DNA of 64,000 nt from Ophioceras dolichostomum (taxonomy: Eukaryota > Ascomycota > Sordariomycetes > Magnaporthales > Ophioceraceae): the NCBI GenBank assembly GCA_003049485.1, contig PYST01000101.1, positions 1 to 64,000 on the forward strand. Reading direction: 5' to 3'. Below are positions 11,571 to 23,939 of the stretch, in pieces; positions within the stretch are counted from its first letter, which is position 1; each line of letters begins with the position of its first letter. Below the pieces are notes generated by a model. The model saw only the letters and a program-made list of their open reading frames with translations. It did not search any database and was not told where the DNA came from. A program made the position numbers and the translations under genes.

Positions 11571-14500
11571 GGTGTGTACTCGGTTGTACTCGCGTGGCGA
11601 GTACTACTTCATTGAGATGACGGTGATAGACGGTAGCTCCCTCGAAAGCACGCACGGGTCCGGCTGGTGGTTGTGGTAGTGGTATGATGTGGAGGCCGGT
11701 CGGGCTCAAGTCGGAATCTAGAGTTCGAAGGAAGCCCTGGCGCCTGGCGCTTGGATAACCAGGGATTGGTTGGTTGGCGAGCGGTCCACAGGGCTGGACT
11801 GACGTCGACAGAGCGTGGAGACTCGACGAGGATGGAGGACTGCTCTGTGCTCGTCGCCGAGGTCGAATCGGCCGGAGAGGGGTGTGGGGTGGAAAGTACG
11901 CTGTAGGAATTACCGGGGCTTCGAGGGAGGAGCGAATCAGGAACTTAGTGATCGACACAAAAAAAGATATGAAGTTGAAGGAGCCTTTTGGGAGCCAAGA
12001 AAAGCTTGGGGCTTGACGACGATGAAGTTGCGAACGATCACGTAATATTGTAAGACAGACAGTCTGTCAGTCGATCGGTCGGCGGCAGCGACGGCGGTGG
12101 AGGAGGTTGACAGTTGCTTGCTGCTGATGATGGCTGGGTTAGATGCTGCTTGCTTCTTGCTTGCGTGCAGTAGTTGGTTGGTGGTGGTGGGTTCCAGCCA
12201 AGGAGGCAAGTGAGCACACTCACTAACAGCTCCAATGTTCCACTCAATGTGGCGTTGACTCGTCCCCGCTTGCCCTGTACCTTGGCTTGGCTGGGCAAGG
12301 CGGAGGATTGATAGGGCCAAGGAAGCTGTAGTTTCGTTGACTAATATCACGAGCTTGCTTGTTGCTCTCGTTCATACCCACGGACATTCAATGTTCGATG
12401 ATTCGTTATGGCCGTCCGAAGGGATGCCTGAGAGATGCCTGATGCCCAGTTGATGCTAACGGTCGTCACTATTGCTAGTGGTGCTTGCCAGCTTGCCAGC
12501 TTGCTGATAATGGTCTGTTGGTGATTCTCGGAGTTGGAGGCGCAAAGCCCGGCGGTGGCGAGGGGAGCTGCTATTCGAGGCACCAGGATTGGCAGCGAGC
12601 CGGACAGCCAGCTAAGGTGCTACAAGTTGCTAAAAAGGGCCTTAGCAGCTCAGGGCCAGAAGCTACCGCCAAGCCAGCATGACAGTTGCTTTCGCGTTAG
12701 CGCTTGCCCTTGCTGCTTGTTGTGCTTCCACGCGCGCGAAAGATCGCATAAGAAAGGATTTGTGAGGGAGAAGGTGGGCCGAGCTCTCGGCTTTGGTTCT
12801 GTTTAGCACCAGATAGGTATCAATTGTTGATGATGCCAACAATGTGAGGGAGGGAGGGAGAGGGAGTACGGGAGTAACAGGTTAACCCGAGGCTTGCAAC
12901 GACTTTGGCGGGCCGGGATGATGATTGAGCACACACGAGCTTTCCTTCAATTTGGGGAATGGGCAACAGGGGGGAAGCACGGGATGAAGGGAGGGGTTTT
13001 TGTGGGCCGCTTTTCCCCTCTCTGAAGGTTCCTAGCTGCACAAACAATGCTGAGAACGACAACGCAAACCTCTTCCGACTTTTTGACTTTGCGCTACGTT
13101 TTGACCGTCACGGCCCCGAGTTTGACTGGATGCCTCTGTCTAATCTCAATGTCTTCCCAACAGCACTAGAGACAGAATAGGAGTCAGCGCCACCCGACTC
13201 AGCGGCGGTGAAGACCACAGTTCAATGTTCAGTGGGTTACTCACATCGCATGCCACGGCCGTTGCGAAGGGAGGACTGGTAGTTGATAACCTCAATGCCT
13301 GGTCTGGACTTGCGCTTGGGGTTACCTCTACTTACCCTACGTCAAGGTCGTGCCGGCACAACAGACAAAACCTGGTACGGTAATTATTTCCTCGTTTCTC
13401 AAAAAGTCGGAGCGAGTGTCCGGCTCACAAGATCGTTGACCCTCGGCATGTTTGTCCGTGGGATCGACCTTGCTTCGTGAGTGAGGGCCCCCCCGCGCTC
13501 TGTCCGTGCCGTTATCCGGCATCAACTTGACTCTTTTCCTAAGCTTCCCTTAGACATATCTCGTTGTGTGCTGTTTAATCCGCTCATCACTGTATGCTAT
13601 CGCCACGACAAACTACCCTGATTGGGCCATTCATCTTTACTGAAAATTGACATGTCGCATGATCAATGATTCACACAGCACGGCGTTGCAGTTCCAGCTC
13701 CCGTGGTTTTGCACTTATTTTCCTATCTGGTTTGTCGGCGGATGGGATATACGGATGGAAGCATGGTTCGTTATCGCGCAGGTACAAAGTACTACCCATC
13801 TTTCGATCACCTGGACCATCACTCAACCGACGTTGAGATAAGCCGTCTTGAGAGCAACAAACAAGACATGCGGCAGTGTGTCTCAGGGGTAAGGAACTAT
13901 TGGTCGAGTGACTTTTTTTTTTCCTCTTTGTTCTGCTCGTCACATTCTATTTTAGACCTCTGCCTGCCGTCAGCCACCACGAGAATGGTCGGGTTGGTGC
14001 TGCAGATGGCGTCAACGATAACGGCAGAGCCCCTGAACGATGGTTGTTGAGCCCACGTGATGTTCAGCTTAAGAGATCAAAACTACCGAAGATCTTGTGG
14101 CACCTAGGAATACCTGCAGCCTTGTGGCGCACTGGTCGAGAAAGGATTCCTGCCGGATGACTCTCTCTTTTCACCGCATTACACTCGACCTTGAATCGTC
14201 GTCATCGTTGCCGCTGCCGCCGCTCCAGCCCTAGCTCGGAGATCTTCCCTGACAGCCGGCTAGGCGTTGACGTTCGCCCTAGATATTCATCCGGATCGCG
14301 TCCCGTCCCACAACTCCCCGGCCCCCACCGAACCCCCTGTCCGCCGCCAAACCCGACCAAGTCGATCGAGCCATCGATCGAGGCCCGCAGCGCAAACACG
14401 GTGCTGCCCCTCGCGGACTCGGAGCCTGCTCAGCACCCAGTCTGTGTCGCCTACGAGGACAGTCACCTCGCCCGCCCCCCTCCAGCGATTACTATGTTCA

Positions 14501-16031
14501 TCTCCATTGTAAGCTCGTTACCAGCCCCTTCAGGAGGGCGCCGCGCTATTCTCTCCTGCACCTGCGGCTCCTTGCTTAGGCATTCGTAGAGCATCAACAG
14601 GCGGAGGTCGTGGCGCGGATCAGCGATCCCCTTCCGGGAAGGTACGCATCTGTGACTGAGGTCCTTCTCCGCCAGCTGTCACCGTGATCGCCGCATCCGC
14701 TTGCCCCTCATCTCCGTTTCCCATCAATCTCAGACTATCATGTATGAAGGGAGATCGATAGAGGCTTCCTGACATCAACGAGGATCCGTGAAAGGCGAGA
14801 GCCGTGCTCGCCCATATCTCCCGGATTCGACTCCTGAATTCCTCCGCATCGTGGTCATCGCCGCCCTCCTCTAAGTGTGTCTCCTCATGTTTGCCACGAC
14901 GGCGACAGTCTGGCTCCAGTAATAGGAACTGGCCACCCTAGTAGAGATGAACTCCTTCTCTCCCTCGGTGTGGCTGTACTCCTGGTTGACACCGTCAGAC
15001 TTCGTCCCCGTGTTGGCTGGGGGATACATGCTGGCCTTCCTACTTTCGAACAGATTAAAAAAAGGCCCGGCAACGTCGAACAGGAGATCGCATTCCTCTT
15101 GGAGATACGCAGGCAGTTCGATCGCGAGATGGCCATCTCGATAGAGCTTCTGGACTTATTCCGCGGCTAGAAACGGAGGAGGTCCCTGCGGATTTGGGAA
15201 GGCGTCTGGGTTAGGGTGTGCGATGTCTTGGTCCATGAGCATGGAACGTCGAAGCTCTAATCAACCACCTAGGCGCTCTAGGTAGGTTAGTTGGAGTTGG
15301 TACGTACCTGTAGTGCTGTTGCATTGATATTTACGCGGGCACGTAGCGAGCTAAGTTGGTTTCGATGTTCTCCTCTGCAGCAGCAAGGGCGCCAAAGCTC
15401 GGAAACGAAGAGAAGGAGGGTTGTCGAAATGCGGATACGATAATCGCGTGGTCTCCTAGCTAGCTCCCTATCTATGCGCTCAGATCCAAACACTCTTAGT
15501 CTCCTGAGCCAGAACACAAAGCGACACTGTGTTTGGTTTCGCTCCCCGGGATCTAATCAACAGCAGTGCGTCCGCGCGAGAGCTAGCATGCAGGCATGCT
15601 AATGTCCTGTGATTTCCGGAGCACATGTCCGCATTGCTCAGATCGTGTCATGCATTAATCTCATCCTGAAAGGTGTTGCTGATAAGATGGGATGAAATGC
15701 ATTGACAGAACGACACCATCGAAGGGTTTCGACCTCCTAGAAACTTGGAATTTTCTCTGCGTAGGTATTCGTAAGAAGACAAATGGAAATGTGTGTGGAC
15801 CGTTTGTTATTACAATTATTCCGAAGTTCAACTGGTACCTGAGTAGTAGTATCTATGACAACTTTGCTCGTATTGCTTCGAGGCTTGTCACGAAGAGCTT
15901 GCCTGAAAAAGAGGATCTGTTATCTAAGTAGTGCTGTGAGGATGTAATACAAACAAAACAGAAGAAAATATATAGACTAGGTCGAATGCCGTAGTCGTGT
16001 CTCGCAGAACTCCCTACACAGGGAGCAACAC
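11571..16031. other. Gene-poor region (4.5 kb)
   Basis: This lies between the 5' end of the Sip5-like gene and the 3' end of the membrane protein gene. No recognisable protein was found. Two plus-strand open stretches, about 14191-14589 and 14877-15170, are the longest candidates. The second ends in a hydrophilic segment (LEIRRQFDREMAISIELLDL) that could be a real exon, but no family match, good start or splice partners were recognised and third-position bias is weak. Much of the rest is probably the long promoter and 5' leader of sip5. Confidence 0.45.
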
Positions 16032-17547
16032 TCATAACCCAAAGTCAAACCCATGTTCAGCGGGGATGGTAAACAGCAAACTATCCCCAGTCGTCTGCCT
16101 CTGCACCACCTGCCCCCGCTGTGTCTCCTGCTGGGGTTGTAGGCTACCCCTCGATCTACTCGCAATGCCACCAACAGCCCCTTCCCACATGGCGATCGGT
16201 GGCGACGGCATCGGCCCCGAGGCACCTGAGGCACCGGAGGCTCCGGACTTCGCCGACTCCGAACGGCTGAGCGCCCGGCCGAAGTGACCGCTGAGCGGGC
16301 TCGCGAAGCCGTCCTCCTCGCTCGTGGTTGCCACGCTGAACAGGCTGGCCCGCTGGCTGCTGATCGGGGATGGCCGCCTGCTGGACGGCGCCGTCCACAG
16401 CCTGCTGCCGTCGTGGGTGCTGCTGCTCCCCCTCCTCTCAGTGCCGTCGGCGTCAGCGTCGGCGTCGGCGTCGCTTCTGCTGTTGTTCTCGCCGATCGCA
16501 GCGGACGACGCTGGTGCGCCACCACCACCACCTAACTCTTCCCCCTCCTCGCGCGCCTCCTCGGCTCCGAGCTGCGAGTACCGCCGACGGTGCTCGGGGG
16601 ACTTGCACGTGCCCGACGCCACCCACCATGCCAGCGCCGCGGCGGTCAGATTCCTGGACGACATCGGCTGCCCGTTCTTGTCCGTCGTCGTCGTCTTCCT
16701 CCTCGATGCCCGCCCCCCGCTGTACGGGTTCGGCGAGGGAGGCGAGGGCGTCACCAGGCGCGGCCTCCAGGATGCTACCGTCTTGACGGAGCAATTGCGG
16801 TGGAGCTGGCCTGGTGGACTGAGGTGGCCGTAGTTGGTAAACGGGTCGAGGCCTGCGGGCTCGGCCATATATGGATCGTCGGCGTCGGCACAGCCCTCCG
16901 TGTCGCTGTCGAGCTGGTTCAGTGGTGACCGGCAGTGTGCCTCCCGAGGCCGCTCAGGTCTAGATGTGATTGATGGCGGGGCGAAGGTGCGCGTGTGATC
17001 CCAGGACATGGTGCTGAACGTTCGGAACGTCCGGTTCGACTGGTTGGTGCTCGAGAGGTAGATCCCGCCAGCACCGACACCTCCCCCACTGCCCTCAGCC
17101 ACTGACCGCTCTGGGTCTGCTTCTCCATGGCCACGTTTTACCACCGGCCTGAAGCGTTGCCTGATGGTCGTGCGGTATCGGATGAGAAGAAAGAAGAGGC
17201 CGAGAAGAAAGATAGTGCCAGCTGTGTATATGCCTTCGTGTCAGCTCTGGTCCCCTCGTGGGCCACATTGAGCATCGGGATGCTCTATTACCTAACGCCC
17301 CAGCGATGAGTGCTGCCTGGCCAAATCCCCCAGGTGGCTGAATGCTGTTGGCAGCAGCTGCCGGAGCGACGGTGGTTGTTGCTGATGCGAAACTCGTTGT
17401 CGTCCCCGCGCTGGCCACGGAGCTGTTGACTTGACGTGTGTTGAGCTTCACGATGGGATAGGGTTCGTCTGATAAGGCTGTCGGTGGTTGGATGTCGTTA
17501 ACAGAAGACGAAGCCGGTCGGCGAAGGGCCCCTTCCGGATTCGACAT
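16032..17547 (-). CDS. Single-pass transmembrane protein with Ser/Thr-rich N-terminus
   Basis: Two exons (minus 17547-17292 and 17221-16032, intron 71 nt) encode about 481 residues. The intron is required: it joins two halves of one hydrophobic helix at residues about 77-99 (ALIAGALAGTIFLLGLFF), followed by a stop-transfer cluster (RYRTTIRQRFR). The N-terminal 75 residues are rich in Ser, Thr, Ala and Pro and lack a signal peptide. The C-terminal 380 residues are low-complexity and probably cytoplasmic, including a (DADADAD) tract and phosphorylatable Ser/Arg segments. The architecture resembles fungal WSC/Mid2-like or Axl2-like stress-sensor tails, but no WSC or other extracellular domain is seen, so no function is assigned. 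The ATG at 17547 has A at -3; the frame stays open upstream only from a non-ATG codon. Confidence 0.75.
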
Positions 17548-18421
17548 TCTGAGTATAGTATGGGGTGTTGTATCTTTGGAGCCGCCAGCGAGACGTCTCA
17601 CTCTGGGATCGCTTCGACGGCCGCTTCTATGACGAGACTCCCTCCCGACAACCGGCTTGGGAGTCTGTCTGAGGTCACCGTTTGTTTCTCTATACTTTCC
17701 CCTTCGTGAGGTGTGCAAGTGCAGGATGTATAGCGCTCCTCGGACAGTGTGTACCTTTCATGCCATCGAGACCAGGAGACTGGGAGTAGAGGAAAGAGAC
17801 AGAAAAAGACAGAGCCCGGATCGACAGCATGTCGAAGAGGGACGAGATGCGCCATATGAAGCAGAGAAGATCTCGGCCGCTAGCCAGGCTGCCGCACATC
17901 CTAGCGCATCCTCTCCCACGCGACCGAGAGCCACTGGCTATTGACCACGAACGGTCATTAGGAACAAGAGGAAGGCCGAAGTCAGACCCGGTTCGTGCCT
18001 AGTAGTTGTGAGAAGGGCCAAGTACGGACGTATCTTACTAGGGAGGAGGTTTGTGCTAACAGATGATTTGCCATCCCGCTATCCTGCCAATCCGAGATAG
18101 AAACCCCAAGGAACAAGGCGATAAGGAGAAGAATCTCCGTGATAGAGGCCTTCCCACGTCCTTGCCAAGGCAAGGCATAGCGTCGTTCTCGGCCGCATTA
18201 GCGACAAACCTTCTTTCGCGTAGTGACGAAGAGGAGGACGAAAGAGGCCCAAAACAAACAACACACCATGCGGATTGTCTGACCAAAGTATTAAAAAGGG
18301 CAGTGGCTGGGAGGCGAACCGGTGGTTTCAGATGAGACGAAGCGCAACGGTGAACGGGGAGGGCACGAAGGCACTGTATGGCACATGCGAACGTACGGAC
18401 GTGGGTTTGGCCCTACTCGGT

Positions 18422-18495
18422 CGCTAGCCTCGCTAGCCTCCTTTACGCTTGCCCGTTAGCCCCGATCCCACCAACACGTCGCTAGCCCGCTAGCC
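18422..18495. repeat. Cluster of CGCTAGCC octamers
   Basis: Four exact CGCTAGCC copies (starting at about 18422, 18431, 18480 and 18488) plus decayed variants lie within 75 bp, about 0.9 kb upstream of the membrane-protein ATG. Each contains the palindrome GCTAGC. It may be a simple repeat or a binding-site cluster. Confidence 0.55.
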
Positions 18496-18842
18496 TAGCC
18501 ACACTTTTTCTAAACTTCTAGCTCGGTCAGAGACCAAGACACGCGGACCACCAGCCTCGTCGCTGAGTGGTCCACCTCCTCGTTGCTATCGGCCCGCGAT
18601 CCACACCGTCGGTGGCTTGGTCGCTTGCTCGCCTGTCCTCTTCGGTGGTGGAGGGGGGAAGCTGTGGCATATAACTGGCGAGAGCTGCTTTTTAGCGACG
18701 CCTCAGTCCAGCCCTGGGCCGGAGAGTTGATTCGTTCCGAGCATCCACTTTCTCGTCTGGATGATTTGGAGCTTCGAAGGACTAGTTTAGTTAGTGTAGC
18801 CCAGGTGGCCCACGCGATCACGACATCTCGTACGTGCGTAGG

Positions 18843-18852
18843 TACCTAGGTA
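18843..18852. repeat. TACCTAGGTA palindrome
   Basis: Exact 10-bp palindrome in non-coding DNA. The same decamer recurs at 45313-45322, 45325-45334 and 53673-53682, always outside coding sequence. Confidence 0.8.
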
Positions 18853-19472
18853 AGCAGGCCTCCCGTTCTTTGGAGGCAACGATGGAAATTAATAAGTAAG
18901 CTCCGTGCCTGCGCGGGATACACAAAAATTTATTATCGTTGCTTAGCGAGGGTGTCGATTCGACGGGTGAAAAATAGGGGGAGAGGCCTTGCTTACCATC
19001 TGGTGATGGCTCAAGACCACAGCTTGCAATATCCAACTATTATCCAGGCTGAAGTGTAACCTGTCGGCTTTCTTCGGCGAGGCTCATGTTGCAGCCGGCG
19101 CCGTGCCGTGCACCATGGGCGCCACCGCCAAGCAGCACCCGTTATCATCACTGCCAGACAGAGTCCAGCAATGAGTCCAGCAAATGTGGCGCGTACAACC
19201 GAATAACGACCTCCTCACTAGACTGCTAGCCACCGCACCCCTATCCCTCCGACTCGGCCGTAAAGAAACAAAAAATGGGGCGGAGACGTCAATATTTTGA
19301 CCTGTCGCATCATCTCAAGAGACAACAGTGCATGCAATTAGCATTGGATGGGACGCGTGACGCGCCGAAGGGAAATGTGACGGGCGAGGGCCATGCGAGA
19401 AGATACTGAACTGGTGTTGGCGGCAAAAACATGTAGACGCTGAATATTGACCGGAAGCAAAAGAACCCTTAA

Positions 19473-21967
19473 TTATGATGGACTCGCCCCAGTGCCATGT
19501 CGTGACGGAGAATCGGATCTCTCGCGGCGAGGATCAGGCTCGCCAGCCAGCGATTCAAGCGCTTCATCGGGGTCCAGGTAACTGATTTTACCAAATAGCA
19601 CGTCCATGTCCTCGAGAGACCGACCCTTCGTTTCTGGGTACAGGATGTAGATGATCTGGAAGTTCGGTTTCGGGGACCGAAGTGATTAGCAAGAGGAAGA
19701 TACACCGGGATTGTTGACGCGGCAGCAGGGGGATCGCCGTAGGAGAGCTAAAAGACGAACGTACCGGTACACAAATAAGATTGACGGCCATAAAGAAGAA
19801 ATAAATCCGTGGCCCGATGCGAGCAATACCAACTGGCCAGATATGTGAGACTATTATAGAACCCACGGCACCAGCAGAAGCCGCAAAGTTAAGGCCCCTG
19901 GCGCGAAGGGCGGTTGGGAAGATCTGATTTCAAGACTCTTAGCATGAGCTGGTAGGAGGGAGCACTACACAAGGGCTACATAGGGGTGACAGCTACGGAG
20001 AATGGAATTTTGGAGAGAGCTTACCTCCGATCCATACACCCAGGCGGTAGCGCCAAAACCCATGCTGAACCCTAGAGCGTAGATAAAAATGAAGATCACA
20101 CAAGTGATGTCGGCAGCCTTATTGGTGTTGCCGGGGTAGGCAAGAGGCAGAACGCCATTGATCTACAAAGACGGGATAAAAAGATGGGAAATTAGCGAAA
20201 GAAAATAAGGGATGGGTTCTGCTGAGGAACGAGCTCACCAGCATAGCAAAAGCCATGGCTCCGGCCCCAAGAACCAAAGTCATCCTCCTCCCCAAACGGT
20301 CGATAAGCACGCTATCCAGAACCGTCATGCCGATCTTTAGCGTGCTCTCGATGCCGCCCGCCATCAGTGCGACGCGGTGGTCCAGGCCGACGACCTCGAG
20401 CAGCGTGGGCAGGTAGTACTTCATGGCCGCCGCGCCGCACATGGTGGCCATGAACTGCAGCAGCGCCGCGCGCCAGAGCCGTCTGAAGAGCGACGGCTCC
20501 GTGAACAGCGACCGCCACGACGCGAGGCCCGAGGCGCGGAACTCGGCCACCGAGGACGTGATGCCCTCGAATTCGCGCGAGATCTCGTCGGGTGCGAATA
20601 AGCCCTCGCGGAAGTAGGTTAGGGTATTCCGGGCGCGGCCGAGCTGGTTGTGCTCGACGAGCCAGCGGGGTCTGTAGAAAGGGAGAGAATTGTCAGCTTT
20701 GCCCCTCTCAGTCTGATAATGGATGGGGAGAAAAAGAAACCGGGCGCTGCTGAGTCACGTACGTTTCTGGTAGGAACGGCAGACCGGCAGCGAAGATGGC
20801 GGCAGGGATGAACTGCAAGGCGAAGGAGTATCGCCATGCAACCGCTTTGCCATAGTCGCTGTCCCAAAAGGTCATGGCCCAGCCGACCCTGCATGCATAA
20901 AAGTGTTAGGAGGGAGCTACCTACCTACCTAGTTGGCTATGCATTGGCTCAGGGGAGGGAGAAAAAGAGAGATAGAACGGGCAACCGTACCAGAATCCTG
21001 AAGCAAGGCCGGCAACGAAGCCGACATGATTCATCACCACGAACCGGCCTCGCGTCTTGGCCGGCGAAATCTCACTGTTCGAAGAAGCTAGGTAGTCAGG
21101 CATCCATCACTCACAAAGACAAACGAAGTGGAATCGGAAGAGCTTCTCCCGTGAATCCAGCTTATCTCACTCACCTCTGATACAACGGCACGCTCGTGCT
21201 CACAATAGCGATCCCAACACCTCCGATGATCCTCCCACAAACGACCATCCCGAACGGATGCGGCCCGCCGGCGCCGGCCTGCAGCACGGTGCCGACGCAC
21301 GTGACGCCGACACCTATGAGGGCCGCGATGCGGCGGCCGAAGAGGTCGCTCGCGGTGCGGGAGACGAAGACGTAGGACGTCCATGTCCCGATGTAGTAGA
21401 CGGCTGTGATGAGGCCCTTGCGGCTCGGGTTGAGCCCGCCTACCGTCTTGACGAAGCCGGGGTGGACTAGGATGGAGGAGAGGATGCCTACGTTGTATCT
21501 AAGTGAGACGGGGCGATGCCGCGTTAGTGATGAGACTCTAGTGCATCACCGGTTCCGGTGAGTGAGGAGGCAGGCTCGGACGACTTCACCGGAACTCCAC
21601 CGCTGGACCCGGCACCGTTACCGGTGAAGCGGGGCTTTCAGGGGTTGTTCAACGGTGCTCTCCCCACGGCCGGACCACGACGCGATGCGGGATAGAGGGC
21701 ACTAGGATGTGGATGGGAGTAGAGCCGTTGAGGCTAAACATACCCCCAAACAAATGTCCCAACCGCGAAATAGAGACAGTAGAGATGTAGGCGCAGGCTC
21801 GCCTTTGAGACCGCGACAGGTTTCCTCGTCGGCCCCGCCCTGATCCTCGCTCTCGCCCTCACCCTCGTCATCACTGGGGACGCAGGGGCAGAATCGCCGC
21901 TCGACGACGGGTCATCCTGTTCCGGAAGGGGCTCATATGAGCCATATCTCGAGGAGGAGGCGAACAT
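19473..21967 (-). CDS. MFS sugar transporter (SP family)
   Basis: Eight exons (minus 21967-21744, 21498-21175, 21074-20991, 20888-20763, 20671-20239, 20162-20025, 19923-19765, 19655-19473) give a clean 556-residue frame. Sugar-porter signatures are visible: GRIIGGVGIAIVSTSVPLYQ running into SEISPAKTRGR across an intron, PETPRWLVEH at the end of the first half, DRLGRR in the central loop, YGSEIFPTALRARG in the second half, and PETKGRSLEDMD at the C-terminus. It should be a twelve-helix plasma-membrane permease importing a mono- or disaccharide. The substrate cannot be deduced. The N-terminal 45 residues are polar and end in an Arg-rich stretch before helix 1. Together with the secreted sugar dehydrogenase and pectin lyase in this window it fits growth on plant polysaccharides, but nothing shows co-regulation. 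Confidence 0.92.
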
Positions 21968-23939
21968 AATTAGATGGAATCTTGGATAGGCGCGACGCCC
22001 ATTCGCAACTGCCTACTAGGTTGGTAGTTTTGACGCCTTCCTTGCACTTTCCTGTCAATCTCTGGTGGCCTTTAGTCCAGAATGTTGGGAATTGGGGCGA
22101 TGGCGACCGATTGGCTGGCGGCAGATGGCTCTTGCCTTAGGCTTCACGTGTGTCTCATATTTTGGGGATGCACGCATGCGCAAGTTCGGTAGTTGCGATC
22201 CCAAGAGCACTGAAGAACATGCGCTCTTGACATTTGCGGGGGAAACGAGACGGGATGGGATTCGAGAGATCTGGAGCAGTGATGCACCACCCCCCACGTT
22301 TTTTGGGGACCTCTTCACACATGCTGCACACGCACACGAACCAAAGCGGCATGGCTTCGTTGCAGCAAAGTATTGACACATTATTTGAAAAAGTAAGGAG
22401 CCGGCGGTGCTGCCGCGCTTCGCCGAGCTAGACGCAAAGTATTTCTCCATTCCTGTTCTAATAGAAACCCGGGGCCGTCCGAATTACTGAAGAAGTGCCG
22501 TATGAGCCGCGTGGGGTTGCGCTTCATCCTTCAGTACTAATGCCGTTACCTAATAGCCCGGGGAAGGCAAGTTGCACCTTACCTCCGATTGACGGCCGGT
22601 ACGGAGACTCGCTGGCACCCGCGGGATGATGCAACGAGCTATCTTCTTTGCGCCCGTTGCAAATGAAGATTCAACGTTGAACAAGATTAGAGGCTCTTGT
22701 GAGACCGAGAATCGAAATAGCTGGGATTGAAACAGCTATACTGCTAACGACATGTTCAAGGAGAGACACGCACACACCAGACCGAAATCCCCTTCACAGC
22801 CCAGCATAAAGCCAGACATGTAATGGGAAAAGGCGGCGACAACCCGTGAAGGATTGCCACCAAAAGTGTCCATGGGAAAAGACGTGTTGCCGAAGCGGCT
22901 CGCCTTTCCCCCGTTTCTTGTTCGCCCCAAGCCTTTTGTGACAAGAGCTTGAGAATCGCAAAAAAATGTCGACAGTGCCCATCGTCCTGTAGTCTCAATT
23001 CAACAATCAGTAAAAATAAAAAGCGAGTCCCTCAAATAGAGGCGATTTGCTTGGGATTTTCTGGTCCTGGGAAGGGATGGGATCCAGGATTTGAAGTCAT
23101 TGCCGCCAGTCTGCTGAGTGTTAGTGTCATTTTTCATCACGATGTTGGTTCCTTGCTCGACTCTCCCCTCTGCCCCAGCTGTGCACACATACGGGCCAAG
23201 TGAAACGAGGGGGAGTGACAGGAGGGACAGGGAAAAAAAAAGGACAATACAAGGATTCCATTGTGGTGATGATGCCCACTAGGGCCTATTAGTGAAGGGA
23301 GAGGAAAAAAAAAGGCAGCGTTCCAAGAACCGAAAATATGTTCAGGGCCGACCATCTCCTCTGAACAGACAAGAATCAAAAGTGTGTTCAGGGCTGACCT
23401 CTTCATCTGAACAAACACAAATGAGAAATGCCAAACATGTGATGGTTGCCAACCATTCTATCATACATCTCCCCACGTGAGCTCCGCCGAAAATGAATAG
23501 AAGATTAAGAGGAAAGGGGGAAGATAGGAATGAAAAGTGGTAAAAAGAAAAATCATGCAGGAAGAGGGTGGGATAAGATCGGTAGGTAGATGTGTGATGG
23601 TGCAAAAAATGCACTGGGGATACCTGAGATGCTGGGGGAAAAGGTATATATGCGCCAGGGTCCTGTTTCCGAGACCCAACGAACGCCTTCTAGATGGAGA
23701 GGTGGACCGACCGACCGCCACAGTCGTAGTCACCGTTGCGCCTGGTCTCCGTGCCGTGTGGTAATGCAGCAAAAAAAGGAAAGAAAACTCCGGCTCTGTC
23801 CGGCTCTAGAATGGAGAGGTCAGAACAAAAGAAAAAAAAGGGCTGCTGGAAGTTGATCGTCTCTTCGTAATCATCATCCCGTAATCGCACAGAGCCCTCT
23901 GTTGGAACCAGTGATGTCTTCATCTCGCACATAACGAGA
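21968..23939. other. Intergenic region (2.0 kb)
   Basis: This is the upstream flank of the sugar transporter and downstream flank of the Trf4 gene. No coding sequence is supported. A/T and purine runs are frequent, and a pair of tandem inverted repeats lies at 23339-23413. Confidence 0.55.
23339..23413. repeat. Two tandem TGTTCAG/CTGAACA inverted repeats
   Basis: Two similar units with a 46-bp period (23339-23367 and 23385-23413) each begin with TGTTCAG and end with CTGAACA, separated by 15 nt. Each could fold into a 7-bp hairpin. The interiors (GGCCGACC and GGCTGACC) are related, so the array probably arose by duplication. It lies downstream of the Trf4 stop codon. Confidence 0.7.

Larger units (their letters stand above)
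17548..19472. other. Intergenic region with CGCTAGCC repeats
   Basis: 1.9 kb upstream of the membrane-protein gene and downstream of the sugar transporter stop codon. No coding region is supported. It contains a cluster of CGCTAGCC repeats near 18.42-18.50 kb and a TACCTAGGTA palindrome at 18843-18852. Confidence 0.5.

Noticed and set aside
14191..15170. Two plus-strand openings as a new gene
   Set aside because: Not called as CDS because start, splice sites and family evidence are missing; kept only as a low-interest observation.
17548..17718. N-terminal extension of the membrane protein
   Set aside because: The frame is open to 17718 but begins with TTG; the first ATG at 17547 has a good context, so the extension was not used.
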